A DNA stretch of 36,412 bases, taken from assembly GCA_002007315.1 (NCBI GenBank), contig LNZQ01000044.1, positions 1-36,412 on the forward strand. The letters are read 5' to 3'. This document shows positions 12,145 to 20,784 of the stretch, in pieces. A program made the position numbers and the translations under genes. The number at the start of each line of letters is the position of its first letter. The stretch's first letter is position 1. The DNA comes from Epulopiscium sp. Nele67-Bin004. Its GTDB lineage: Bacteria > Bacillota_A > Clostridia > Lachnospirales > Cellulosilyticaceae. The notes under the pieces are model-generated. The model had not been told where the DNA came from, did no database searches, and was given only the letters and a program-made list of their open reading frames with translations.

Positions 12145-12582
12145 CTATTGTATTATAAATAAAGTTTCTCCAAACTCTACCATTTGCCCATCTTGAGCTA
12201 CTATTTGTTTTATAACGCCACTTTTGTCAGCCTCAACTTCGTTCATTAATTTCATAGCTTCAATTATGCAAACAACTTGACCTTTTTGCACAACATCACC
12301 CACACTAACAAAAGGTTTTTCGCCTGGTGCACTTGCAACAAAAAATGTTCCAACCATAGGCGAAACAATATCTTCCCCTGCTATGGCTTGTATAGGTTGC
12401 TCTGATACTTGAGCTACTGGTTGCTGTATTTGCCCAGTTGTTATTTGCGGTAAAACAGTTTGTGTCACAACTTCTTTACTACGCTCTAATTTTATTTCAA
12501 ACTCTTTATCTTTAAGCTGTAATGCACTTAAATCAGAGTCTTTAAATTCCTTAATCAAGGACTTTATATCTTCAATTTTCAT
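12145..12582 (-). CDS. accB: Biotin carboxyl carrier protein of acetyl-CoA carboxylase
   Basis: Carrier that holds biotin and shuttles CO2 between AccC and the AccAD carboxyltransferase. The start chosen is ATG at 12582 ([10 protein letters not shown]), giving 145 residues: it shares one base with the fabF stop codon (TAATG) and has AAGGTGG 8 bases upstream. A GTG four codons earlier is less likely. The biotinyl domain occupies about 70-145, with the biotin-accepting lysine K111 in [11 protein letters not shown]. Residues 40-68 form a Gln/Pro-rich flexible linker, as is usual. Confidence 0.96.
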   Translation of the reverse strand: MKIEDIKSLIKEFKDSDLSALQLKDKEFEIKLERSKEVVTQTVLPQITTGQIQQPVAQVSEQPIQAIAGEDIVSPMVGTFFVASAPGEKPFVSVGDVVQKGQVVCIIEAMKLMNEVEADKSGVIKQIVAQDGQMVEFGETLFIIQ

Positions 12583-13814
12583 TAATCTTCCCACCTTTTA
12601 AAAACCAATGTTCCGTTGTGTCCACCAAATCCTAACGAGTTGCTCATTGCATACGTTAGCTGTTGTTTTCTTCCTTCATTTGGAACATAATCTAAGTCAC
12701 ATTCTTCATCAGGCACTTGTAAATTTATTGTTGCTGGGATAAACCCATCTTCTAATGCTTTCGCAATAATAATGGCTTCCACTCCACCTGCTGCACCCAA
12801 TAAATGTCCTGTCATTGACTTTGTTGAACTTACTGGAACTTTTGTGTCATCACCAAATATAGCTTTTATAGCTTGCGTTTCATACTTGTCATTATATTCT
12901 GTGCTTGTTCCATGTGCATTGATATAATCTATGTCATCTGGTGTAATTCCTGCATCACTAATAGCTTCAGCCATAGCTCTTGCACCACCTTCACCGCCTG
13001 GAGCTGGCGAAGTTATATGATATGCATCACCTGTTGCACCATACCCAACGATTTCAGCAATAATATGAGCACCTCTTTTTTGAGCATGTTCAAGACTTTC
13101 AACAACAATAACTCCCGCACCTTCAGCCATAACAAAACCATTTCTTTCCTTATCAAAAGGAATAGATGCACGATTTTTATCTGCCGACGTGCTAAGTGCT
13201 GTCAACGCTTGAAAACCTGCAATACCTGTTTTTGTTATTGTAGCTTCTGCACCACCTGCAAATATAACATCTGCTTTTCCATTTTGTATTGCTCTAAACG
13301 CCTCACCAATTGAATGTGTGCCTGACGCACAAGCTGTTACAACTGATGTACAAATACCTTTTGCCCCAATATAAATCGCAGCGTTACCTGCCCCCATATT
13401 TGAAATTGACATAGGAATAGTAAATGGTGATACTCGTCTTGCACCTTTTTCATGCACAGTAATAACCGAATTTTCTAACGTTTCAAGACCACCTATACCA
13501 GAACCAAGTATTACTCCAACTCGCTCTGCATTTTCTTCTTCCATGTTTATTCCTGAGTTTATTAATGCTTCTTTTGCTGCATAAATTGCAAACTTTGCAT
13601 ATCTATCTAGCCTTCTTTGCTCTTTTTTTGGTATATGGGCAGCAAAGTCTAAATCATTTACTTCAGCAGCTAATGTCACGCTATAATCTTCTGTTAATGG
13701 AAATCTTTGAATAACATCTATGCCACATTTTCCGTCTTGTATATTTTGCCAAAATTCTTCTAGTGTATTACCCAACGAAGACGCTACTCCTGCACCCGTA
13801 ATTACCACTCTCAT
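12582..13814 (-). CDS. fabF: 3-oxoacyl-ACP synthase II (condensing enzyme)
   Basis: Elongation condensing enzyme, which joins malonyl-ACP to the growing acyl chain. It is 410 residues, normal for KAS II. The catalytic triad is visible: C162 in VVTACASGTHSIGEA, H301 in INAHGTSTEYND and H337 in KSMTGHLLGAAGG. It starts with ATG at 13814, preceded by GGGAGGA, and its stop overlaps the accB start by one base. Only one fabF is present in the cluster, so it probably serves all chain lengths. Confidence 0.97.
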   Translation of the reverse strand: MRVVITGAGVASSLGNTLEEFWQNIQDGKCGIDVIQRFPLTEDYSVTLAAEVNDLDFAAHIPKKEQRRLDRYAKFAIYAAKEALINSGINMEEENAERVGVILGSGIGGLETLENSVITVHEKGARRVSPFTIPMSISNMGAGNAAIYIGAKGICTSVVTACASGTHSIGEAFRAIQNGKADVIFAGGAEATITKTGIAGFQALTALSTSADKNRASIPFDKERNGFVMAEGAGVIVVESLEHAQKRGAHIIAEIVGYGATGDAYHITSPAPGGEGGARAMAEAISDAGITPDDIDYINAHGTSTEYNDKYETQAIKAIFGDDTKVPVSSTKSMTGHLLGAAGGVEAIIIAKALEDGFIPATINLQVPDEECDLDYVPNEGRKQQLTYAMSNSLGFGGHNGTLVFKRWED

Positions 13815-13832
13815 TTTTTCCTCCCACTAGGC

Positions 13833-14576
13833 TTACATCACCATTCCACCGTCTACTCGGATTGTTTCGCCTGTAATATATTTTGATAAATCGCTTGCCA
13901 AAAATAATGCTGCACCTGCCACATCTTCAACTGTTCCAAGCTTTTGCATAGGTATATTTTGCATAACTTTTTCTTTAACTTTGTCACCTAATACATCTGT
14001 CATTTCAGTTTCAATATAACCTGGTACTATCGCATTTGTTCTAATATTTTTCTTTGCAAATTCTCGTGCCACTGACTTTGTAACACCTATAATTCCTGCT
14101 TTTGCAGCTGCATAATTCACTTGACCTGCATTTCCCGTTAAACCTACAACCGAAGACAAGTTAATTATACTACCGCCTGACTTCATCATTGGGCGAACTG
14201 CATGTTTTATACAATTAAACACACCTTTTAAGTTTACATCTATAACTTGGTCAAATTCTTCTTCTGTCATTCTAAGTAGCAACATATCTCTAGTTATTCC
14301 TGCATTATTAACTAATATATCTATTTTACCAAAATGATTTATAGCCTCATCTATCAAAGTTTTTGCTTCATCAAAATTAGCTACATTTGCTTGCACCACA
14401 ATTGCTTCTCTACCCATCGCAACAATTTCGTCTGCAACTGCTTGTGCAGTATCTTTGCCTGACTCAGACGAATGGTTGATTACGACATTTGCACCATTTT
14501 GTGCATACATTATAGCTATCGCTTTTCCGATACCTCTACTACTGCCTGTTATGACAGCTGTTTTTCCTGTTAACAC
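13833..14576 (-). CDS. fabG: 3-oxoacyl-ACP reductase, GTG start
   Basis: NADPH-dependent short-chain dehydrogenase that reduces 3-oxoacyl-ACP to 3-hydroxyacyl-ACP. It is 247 residues. The cofactor loop TGSSRGIG is at 10-17, NNAG at 90-93, Ser in the LSSVVG segment near 141, and the catalytic Y155 and K159 lie in NYAAAKAG. The start is GTG at 14576, directly abutting the TAA of fabD, with GGAGGG just upstream inside the fabD end, so translation is coupled. Confidence 0.97.
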   Translation of the reverse strand: MLTGKTAVITGSSRGIGKAIAIMYAQNGANVVINHSSESGKDTAQAVADEIVAMGREAIVVQANVANFDEAKTLIDEAINHFGKIDILVNNAGITRDMLLLRMTEEEFDQVIDVNLKGVFNCIKHAVRPMMKSGGSIINLSSVVGLTGNAGQVNYAAAKAGIIGVTKSVAREFAKKNIRTNAIVPGYIETEMTDVLGDKVKEKVMQNIPMQKLGTVEDVAGAALFLASDLSKYITGETIRVDGGMVM

Positions 14577-15533
14577 TTATCGTCCCTCCAGCATTTTTAT
14601 CGTTTTTTCTAAACTTGCCTTATCTTCTATATTATAAACATTTACTTCCTTAGAAGTTTTAGATACAAATCCACATAACGTCTTTTTAACCCCAACTTCA
14701 ATAAATGTATCAAATCCATCATTAATTAATCTATTTAAAGTTTCCCTAAAACGTACACCCATAATTATTTGTTCTGGAATATATGTTATAACCTGTTCTT
14801 TGCTTGTCATATAATCGGCTGTTACATTGCTAATTATAGGAATTTTCGGGTCACTAAATTCAAATTGTGATAACTTTTCTTTTAGGCTATCTGCTGCCGT
14901 CTCCATCAGTGGGCTATGAAACGCCCCACTAACAGCAAGAGGTACAACACGTCTCGCACCTTTTTCAGTTAAAATAGTACTTGCCTCACCAACAGCATCT
15001 GCTTGACCAGATATTACAACTTGCCCAACGCAGTTGTCGTTCGCCAACGTAACTATTTTGCCTTGGCTTGCCAGTGTAGCACACACTTCTGAGACTACAT
15101 CTGCACCAATTCCAATAACTGCACTCATTTTTCCAGGTTGATTTGTTGCAGCTTTATCCATAAATTCTGCTCGCAAATCTACTATTTTAAGTGCATCTTG
15201 AAAAGTTAAAATTCCACTTGCAACTAAAGCACTATACTCACCTAGGCTAAACCCTGCAACAGCATCAGGTTTTATGCCACTTTCTACAACTGCATTGTAT
15301 GTGGCAATAGTTGTTGTAAAAAGTGCCGCCTGAGTATAGCGTGTTTGGTTTATAATTCCGTTTTTATCAGCGAAACATACTTCTTGCACGTCCCAATCTA
15401 AAATTTTATTGGCTTCATCGTAAATTTTACGACTTGCCTCATAATTGTCATATAAATTTTGCCCCATTCCAGCATATTGTACTCCTTGTCCAGAAAACAA
15501 AAATGCTATTTTAGGCTTGTTTGCTGTATCCAC
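14577..15533 (-). CDS. fabD: Malonyl-CoA:ACP transacylase, GTG start
   Basis: Transfers malonate from CoA to ACP, supplying the extender for FabH and FabF. It is 318 residues. The FLFSGQGVQYAGMG start of the family is at 11-24, the nucleophile S96 is in GFSLGEYSAL, and the partner His is H206 in SGAFHSPLM. The start is GTG at 15533, with AGGTG 6 bases before it. It lies between fabK (13-base gap) and fabG (no gap). Confidence 0.96.
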   Translation of the reverse strand: MDTANKPKIAFLFSGQGVQYAGMGQNLYDNYEASRKIYDEANKILDWDVQEVCFADKNGIINQTRYTQAALFTTTIATYNAVVESGIKPDAVAGFSLGEYSALVASGILTFQDALKIVDLRAEFMDKAATNQPGKMSAVIGIGADVVSEVCATLASQGKIVTLANDNCVGQVVISGQADAVGEASTILTEKGARRVVPLAVSGAFHSPLMETAADSLKEKLSQFEFSDPKIPIISNVTADYMTSKEQVITYIPEQIIMGVRFRETLNRLINDGFDTFIEVGVKKTLCGFVSKTSKEVNVYNIEDKASLEKTIKMLEGR

Positions 15534-15546
15534 CTTTTACACCTAC

Positions 15547-16494
15547 TTATATCTTAAAATTAATTAAAGTTTTGCTATTTTCTATTATGTCCACAAGTTC
15601 AGTCAAATAATCATTTATAATCTCATTAGTTGTTTGTTCTTTTGTAAACATACCAGCAATTTGACCTGCCATTACGCTACCATTTACAACATCTCCATCA
15701 ACAACAGCCGCTCTTAGTGCCCCTGCCCCTATCTTCTCAAGTTCTTCTGGAGCTACACCTTGTTTTTCGAGTTTGTTATACTCTCTAGTAAGCTTGTTGC
15801 GAAGTGTACGAACTGGGTGCCCTGTGCTTCTGCCTGTTGCCACTGCGTCTATATCAGTTGCTTTTATAACTCTGTCTTTGTAATTTTGGTGCACTTCACA
15901 TTCTTTTGCAAGCAAAAATCTAGTTCCAACTTGGATAGCGTCTGCACCTAACACAAGCGCCGCCGCAAATCCACGTCCATCACCAATACCACCTGCTGCT
16001 ATAACAGGGATTTTTACAGCATCAGCAACTTGTGGAACAAGTACCATAGTTGTAAGTTCACCTATATGTCCGCCAGCTTCACACCCTTCAACGATTACTG
16101 CATCCGCACCGCCTTGCTCCATACGTTTTGCAATAGCCACTGATGGCACAACTGGAATAACTTTTATGTCGTTTTCTTGCCAAGCTTTCATGTATTTTCC
16201 TGGGTTACCTGCCCCAGTAGTTACAATTTTCACTTTTTCTTCAATTACAATTTGTGCTACTTCGTCTGCAAAAGGACTAAGCAACATAATGTTTACGCCA
16301 AATGGCTTTTTTGTTTTTTGTTTGCATTTACGTATTTCTTCTCTTAACCATTCACCTGGTGCATTTCCTGCAGCAATAATCCCAAGTCCACCTGCCTCTG
16401 ATACAGCAGCAGCAATAGCGTGATTTGCAATCCACGCCATTGCTCCTTGAAAAATGGGATATTGAATACCAAGCATTTCACATACTGGGTTCAT
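15547..16494 (-). CDS. fabK: Enoyl-ACP reductase II (FMN-dependent FabK)
   Basis: Flavoprotein that reduces trans-2-enoyl-ACP in the last step of each cycle. It replaces FabI and is typical of streptococci and many clostridia. The start chosen is ATG at 16494 (MNPVCEMLGIQYPIFQGAMAWI without the preceding residues), giving 315 residues, because TGAGGTG sits 6 bases upstream; an earlier in-frame start at 16530 would overlap acpP by 17 bases. Flavin-binding features of this TIM-barrel family are visible, including GCEAGGHIGE and IAAGGIGDGRGFAAAL. Enzymes of this family are insensitive to triclosan, which is family knowledge. It resembles nitronate monooxygenases, but context settles the call. 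Confidence 0.95.
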   Translation of the reverse strand: MNPVCEMLGIQYPIFQGAMAWIANHAIAAAVSEAGGLGIIAAGNAPGEWLREEIRKCKQKTKKPFGVNIMLLSPFADEVAQIVIEEKVKIVTTGAGNPGKYMKAWQENDIKVIPVVPSVAIAKRMEQGGADAVIVEGCEAGGHIGELTTMVLVPQVADAVKIPVIAAGGIGDGRGFAAALVLGADAIQVGTRFLLAKECEVHQNYKDRVIKATDIDAVATGRSTGHPVRTLRNKLTREYNKLEKQGVAPEELEKIGAGALRAAVVDGDVVNGSVMAGQIAGMFTKEQTTNEIINDYLTELVDIIENSKTLINFKI

Positions 16495-16513
16495 ATTCAA
16501 CACCTCAAAATTG

Positions 16514-16741
16514 TTATTGTCTTTCTTCAATGTATTTAACAGCGTCTTCTACTGTTTTGATTTTTTCTACGTCATCATTTGCAATGCTAACACCAAATTC
16601 TTCTTCAAGAGCCATGATAATTTCAAATAGGTCTAATGAATCTGCATCTAAATCATCTTTGAAGTCTGATTCTAGAGTTACTTCTGCTTCCTCAATACCT
16701 AATTTTTCTGCAATAATTTCTTGTAATTTTTCTAATATCAT
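16514..16741 (-). CDS. acpP: Acyl carrier protein
   Basis: Small acidic carrier to which all intermediates of fatty-acid synthesis are attached through phosphopantetheine. It is 75 residues, the normal size. The attachment serine is S35 in [11 protein letters not shown], followed by the recognition helix [11 protein letters not shown]. It is strongly acidic, as expected. It lies between fabH and fabK, and an AGGA site precedes its ATG. Confidence 0.97.
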   Translation of the reverse strand: MILEKLQEIIAEKLGIEEAEVTLESDFKDDLDADSLDLFEIIMALEEEFGVSIANDDVEKIKTVEDAVKYIEERQ

Positions 16742-16804
16742 TTTACAATCCTCCTATTTATATGTGTTTTTATATATCTTAAAGGTAAATACCTAGTAAG
16801 AACT

Positions 16805-17767
16805 TTACCATTCTAGCAAAATGCTACCCCAAGTTAGACCCCCACCAAAACCTGTCAAAACTATTTTATCACCAGTTTTAAACTTATGTTTTGCCTCATC
16901 TAAAGCAATCGGTATACTTGCGGCTGATGTATTGCCATGAGTTGCTAAGTTTTTAATAAATTTTTCACCATCTATACCAAGCTTTTTTGCGATACTATCT
17001 ATCATTCGCTCATTTGCTTGATGCAAAATAAAATAATTTATATCTGAAAGAGTTAGACCTGCCGTTTCTACTATGTTGCTTATACTTTTTGGCACAACAT
17101 TTGTTGCAAATCTATACACCTCTTTGCCGTCCATCACCATATACTTTTCTACTTCTTCAGTATTAACTAAACAATTGTTTATATTTCTGTTGTTTAGCCT
17201 TAAAACTTGCCCCAAAGTACCATCTGTACCTGTTGCAACATCCAAAATTTTATTATGTTCCGTTTGTTCATACACCGCTGCACCAGCACCATCACCAAAT
17301 AAAACACATGTGTTTCTGTCTGACCAGTCTACAACTTTGCTTAATAGTTCAGCTCCAATAACTAACACAGTTTTGTTGCTACCTGATTTTATTGCGTCTA
17401 CAGCAATTTTTGACCCAAACACAAATCCACTGCATGCCGCACTTATGTCAAACGCTGTGGCATTTTTTGCCCCTATATTGTTTTGCACCATAGCTGCCGT
17501 TGTTGGCATCATTTGATCTGGCGTTATTGTCGCCACAATTATAAGGTCAAGTTGTAGAGCATTTAGATTTGCATTTTTTAATGCTAATATTGCAGCATCT
17601 GTAGCAAGCTGCACTGTTGTTTCACCAGATGAGATATATCTTGATTTTATTCCAGTTCTTGTAGTTATCCATTCATCAGATGTATCTACAATTTTTGATA
17701 TATCATCGTTGGTCAGTGTCTTTGTTGGTTTTGCACTACCTGTGCCACTAATCTTAACGCCCCTCAT
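16805..17767 (-). CDS. fabH: 3-oxoacyl-ACP synthase III (initiating condensing enzyme)
   Basis: Starts fatty-acid synthesis by condensing an acyl-CoA primer with malonyl-ACP. It is 320 residues. The catalytic triad is C112 in AACSGFVFG, H249 in FILHQANERM and N279 in THGNTSAASIP. The ATG at 17767 has AAGGAGT 7 bases upstream. It is the first gene of the operon, 63 bases before acpP, and sits behind a strong promoter. No FapR or FabT/MarR-type regulator gene precedes it, unlike in many Firmicutes. Confidence 0.97.
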   Translation of the reverse strand: MRGVKISGTGSAKPTKTLTNDDISKIVDTSDEWITTRTGIKSRYISSGETTVQLATDAAILALKNANLNALQLDLIIVATITPDQMMPTTAAMVQNNIGAKNATAFDISAACSGFVFGSKIAVDAIKSGSNKTVLVIGAELLSKVVDWSDRNTCVLFGDGAGAAVYEQTEHNKILDVATGTDGTLGQVLRLNNRNINNCLVNTEEVEKYMVMDGKEVYRFATNVVPKSISNIVETAGLTLSDINYFILHQANERMIDSIAKKLGIDGEKFIKNLATHGNTSAASIPIALDEAKHKFKTGDKIVLTGFGGGLTWGSILLEW

Positions 17768-17815
17768 TATGTTACTCCTTTACCACATATTTCTAAAATT
17801 TTACTGCTTATAGTG

Positions 17816-17845
17816 AGTATAACCTTGAATTCTGTCCAGTGTCAA
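17816..17845 (-). promoter_or_regulatory. Strong sigma-A promoter of the fab-acc operon
   Basis: On the minus strand a consensus TTGACA (17840-17845) and TATACT (17816-17821) are separated by 18 bases, 49 bases upstream of the fabH start codon. Confidence 0.8.
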
Positions 17846-17870
17846 GCTTATATTAATGAGTTTTTTGTAA

Positions 17871-17908
17871 ATTTTGATTAATATTTTGATAACATTGACC
17901 AAATTGAC
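17871..17908. promoter_or_regulatory. Direct repeats upstream of the fab promoter, possible operator
   Basis: ATTTTGAT occurs at 17871-17878 and 17883-17890, and ATTGAC at 17894-17899 and 17903-17908, just upstream of the fabH -35 box. The TTTGAT word resembles half of FabT-type sites, but no inverted arrangement is present. A regulator-binding role is speculative. Confidence 0.25.
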
Positions 17909-17941
17909 ACCTTTTTCCTAAAACCATTAAAGTATTCCACC

Positions 17942-17971
17942 TTGCGTTGATTTTTATACCGTTCATATGAT
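17942..17971 (+). promoter_or_regulatory. Possible promoter of the ABC-F gene
   Basis: TTGCGT (17942-17947) and TATGAT (17966-17971) are separated by 18 bases, 48 bases upstream of the ATG at 18019. The gene has a GAGGAAG ribosome binding site. Confidence 0.4.
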
Positions 17972-18018
17972 AATATTAAATATATTTATCATAATTAACT
18001 AGAGAGGAAGTATAAATA

Positions 18019-19575
18019 ATGAGTGTTTTAGACGTAAAAAAAGTGACACATGGCTTTGGGTCACGTAGTATTTTGGAAAATGTATCGTTTAGGTTATTAA
18101 AAGGAGAGCATGTTGCACTGGTTGGTGCTAACGGCGAGGGTAAATCAACATTTTTAAATATAATAACAGGTGAATTAATGCCTGACGAGGGTACAGTAGC
18201 TTGGTCAAACCGTGTAACCGTTGGGTATCTTGATCAACATTCGGTGTTAGCTAACGGAACAACTATTCGTGACAATCTTAGACTTGCCTTTGATGGATTG
18301 TTTGACCTTGAAAAAGAAATGCTAGCAATATACGAAAAAATGGGTGAAGCTGATGACAACGAAGTAAATAAACTTATGGAAGACGCCTCAGATATTCAAA
18401 ATATTTTGGACAACAGTGGGTTTTATATTTTGGATTCAAAAATCGACGAAGTTGCACAAGGGCTTGGTCTTAGCGATATCGGGCTTGATAAAATGGTTAA
18501 CGAACTTAGCGGTGGACAGCGTACAAAAGTTTTGCTTACAAAATTGTTGCTCCAAAATCCAACTATTTTAATACTTGATGAACCTACAAACTATTTGGAC
18601 GAAAATCATATTGAGTGGCTTAAAAGATATTTGCAAAATTATGAAAATGCTTTCATTTTAGTATCGCATGATATTCCGTTTTTAAATGAAGTATGTAACC
18701 TAATTTATCATGTTGAGCAGTGTGAGCTTACAAGATATGTCGGAAACTATGACGAGTTTTTGAGGCTGTATGAACTTAAAAAGCTACAACATCAAAAAGC
18801 TTTTGAAAAACAGCAAAAAGAAATCGACAAATTAGAAGATTTTATTGCACGAAATAAAGCACGTGTTGCAACAACGGGTATGGCTAAAAGTAGAATGAAA
18901 CAACTTGATAAAATGGACGTTATCGAAAAGCCACGTGAAAAGCCTAAGCCTATATTCAATTTCAAGTTTTCAAAAGCACCTAGTCGCTTTTTGATCGAGG
19001 CACATGACTTAGTTATCGGTTATGACGAACCGCTTACTTCACCGTTAAACTTTAAGGTTGAACGTGGTCAAAAAATAGCCATTTGTGGTGTCAATGGACT
19101 AGGTAAGTCAACGCTATTAAAAACTATGCTTGGTATTATCCCACCTGTTGCAGGAAAAATTGAACATGGTGAAAATATTGACTATGGATATTTTGAGCAA
19201 GAAGATTTAAGAGATAACAACAATACGGCGCTTGAAGAAATGTGGAATACGTATCCATCTATGACAAATCACGAAGTGCGTTCCGAGCTTGCAAAATGCG
19301 GGCTAACAACTGACCACATTACAAGTCTTATGAAAGTCTTGTCTGGGGGCGAAAATGCTAAAGTTAGGTTGTGCAAAATTTTGCATGAAGAACTAAATTT
19401 GTTGGTGTTAGATGAGCCTACAAATCACCTTGATGTTGAGGCAAAAGACGAGCTTACACGTGCATTAGGTGCGTTCAAAGGAACAATTATTTTGGTTTCA
19501 CATGAGCCTATATTTTACGAGGGCTTTATAACAGACGTGTGGAATGTTGAAGATTGGACAACAAAAACGGTATAA
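18019..19575 (+). CDS. ABC-F family ATPase (YkpA/YbiT-like)
   Basis: Soluble twin-ATPase of the ABC-F family, whose members bind the ribosome E site and affect translation or, in some branches, give antibiotic resistance. It is 518 residues with no membrane segments. Domain 1 has Walker A GANGEGKST at about 37-45, signature LSGGQ at 163-167 and Walker B LILDEPTNYLD at 184-194. A charged linker (about 240-310, with QQKEIDKLEDFIARNK) follows; then come a second Walker A GVNGLGKST near 355, LSGGENAKVRL, and LLVLDEPTNHLD. The lack of transmembrane domains and the linker separate it from transporters. The end of domain 2 (FITDVWNVEDW) resembles the YkpA/YbiT branch; a resistance role is not indicated. 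It is transcribed alone, divergent from fabH. Confidence 0.9.
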   Translation: MSVLDVKKVTHGFGSRSILENVSFRLLKGEHVALVGANGEGKSTFLNIITGELMPDEGTVAWSNRVTVGYLDQHSVLANGTTIRDNLRLAFDGLFDLEKEMLAIYEKMGEADDNEVNKLMEDASDIQNILDNSGFYILDSKIDEVAQGLGLSDIGLDKMVNELSGGQRTKVLLTKLLLQNPTILILDEPTNYLDENHIEWLKRYLQNYENAFILVSHDIPFLNEVCNLIYHVEQCELTRYVGNYDEFLRLYELKKLQHQKAFEKQQKEIDKLEDFIARNKARVATTGMAKSRMKQLDKMDVIEKPREKPKPIFNFKFSKAPSRFLIEAHDLVIGYDEPLTSPLNFKVERGQKIAICGVNGLGKSTLLKTMLGIIPPVAGKIEHGENIDYGYFEQEDLRDNNNTALEEMWNTYPSMTNHEVRSELAKCGLTTDHITSLMKVLSGGENAKVRLCKILHEELNLLVLDEPTNHLDVEAKDELTRALGAFKGTIILVSHEPIFYEGFITDVWNVEDWTTKTV

Positions 19576-19612
19576 AAACTATGGGGCAGGTTAAAAAACC
19601 TCTTGCCCCATA
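19572..19612 (-). terminator. Terminator at the convergent ABC-F and LRR gene ends
   Basis: A perfect 9-base stem, TATGGGGCA (19580-19588) with TGCCCCATA (19604-19612), is followed on the minus strand by GTTTTTAT. The stop codon of the minus-strand leucine-rich repeat gene lies inside the loop. It may also slow plus-strand transcripts of the ABC-F gene, although the plus side lacks a T-run. Confidence 0.75.
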
Positions 19613-20607
19613 TCAATAATACTATCTGGCATATCAACATCTCGCAAACTATCACACTCACCGAATGCTTTATACCCAATTTTCGTTACACTTTCTGGTA
19701 TAACAACTTTAACTAAACTACAACATTTATAAAACGCCTTATTTGCAATTTCTTCAACCGTATCAGGCACAGTATACTTAGTCCCCTTGGCATTAGGATA
19801 CACTAACAATTTCTTGCAATCTTTTGTATACAACACGCCATCTATGCTTTTAAAATGTTTATTATGCGGGCTGACATTAATCTTTTCTAGCGATTTACAC
19901 CCAATAAACGCTCCCTCGCCAATTGTTGTCAAACTTTCTGGTATATAAACTTCTCTCAAATCTTTGCACCCCGTAAACGAACTTTCCCCCAAACAAACTA
20001 TTCCATCTGGTATTTTATATTTTTCCCCTGCTTTATTTGGATATGCAATTATTATTTGACCATCTTTGCTAAACAATACGCCATATGAACTTTGAAAATA
20101 CTCATTTGTTGGATTAACTATAATTTGCTCCAAAGATGAGCACCCCACAAATACATTTTCTCCTATAGAAGATATTGTTGGCGAAATTTCCAACCTTATT
20201 AAATCAGTACAATAACTAAATGCCCTATCCGCAATAGTTGTAACACCATCTGGCGTTATGTAAGTCTGACTTCTTTTGTTAGGAAATAATATAAGCGTCT
20301 TTCCACTTTTAGAAAACAAAACTTTCTCTGATGATTGAAAATGATTATTCGTTGGATTTATATAAATTTGATCAAGAGCTTCACACTGTAAAAATGCTTT
20401 TTCGCCTATCGAAGTTACGCTATACGGCAACCCAATATATCTTAAATTTAAACATTGCTTAAACAACTCTTTTGCTATTTTTTGAACCTGTACCCCTTGT
20501 ATAGTAGCAGGAATTTCAATTTCTGTTATTGTTTTATCAATCTTACACACTGTCCCTGTTTCTGCGTCAAATTCAATTATACCATCTTCTGTATCTACCC
20601 GTTTCAT
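19591..20607 (-). CDS. BspA-type leucine-rich repeat protein, no signal peptide
   Basis: A 338-residue protein made almost entirely of BspA/LRR_5-type repeats. The recurring unit is roughly IPxSVTxIGxxAFxxCxSLxxI, and alternates with a second element of the form NxxFxSxxGVLFSKDGKxLIxYPN, seen at about residues 81-110, 151-180 and 241-270. Such repeats form extended solenoids used for binding proteins. There is no signal peptide, membrane segment or wall anchor, so the product is predicted to stay in the cytoplasm, whereas many relatives are secreted. The ATG at 20607 has a GAGGGG site. It faces a second leucine-rich repeat gene across a 177-base divergent region. The binding partner is unknown. 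Confidence 0.85.
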   Translation of the reverse strand: MKRVDTEDGIIEFDAETGTVCKIDKTITEIEIPATIQGVQVQKIAKELFKQCLNLRYIGLPYSVTSIGEKAFLQCEALDQIYINPTNNHFQSSEKVLFSKSGKTLILFPNKRSQTYITPDGVTTIADRAFSYCTDLIRLEISPTISSIGENVFVGCSSLEQIIVNPTNEYFQSSYGVLFSKDGQIIIAYPNKAGEKYKIPDGIVCLGESSFTGCKDLREVYIPESLTTIGEGAFIGCKSLEKINVSPHNKHFKSIDGVLYTKDCKKLLVYPNAKGTKYTVPDTVEEIANKAFYKCCSLVKVVIPESVTKIGYKAFGECDSLRDVDMPDSIIDMGQEVF

Positions 20608-20639
20608 AGTCCACCCCTCAATTTATTTTAATACAACAC

Positions 20640-20668
20640 ATTTTATCATATCTACTACATTATAACAA
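20640..20668 (-). promoter_or_regulatory. Possible promoter of the minus-strand LRR gene
   Basis: On the minus strand TTGTTA (20663-20668) and TAAAAT (20640-20645) are 17 bases apart, 33 bases before the start codon. The region is AT-rich, so chance matches are likely. Confidence 0.35.
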
Positions 20669-20725
20669 TAAAATATCTATAATTTTACATGATGTGTACT
20701 AATTGTTGAATAATGTCATAAATCC

Positions 20726-20754
20726 TTTACAAATAATTATTAATTTGGTAAACT
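20726..20754 (+). promoter_or_regulatory. Possible promoter of the plus-strand LRR gene
   Basis: TTTACA (20726-20731) and TAAACT (20749-20754) are separated by 17 bases, 31 bases before the ATG at 20785, which has an AAAGGAAG site. Confidence 0.45.
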
Positions 20755-20784
20755 ATATCTAATTGACTAGAAAGGAAGACATAA

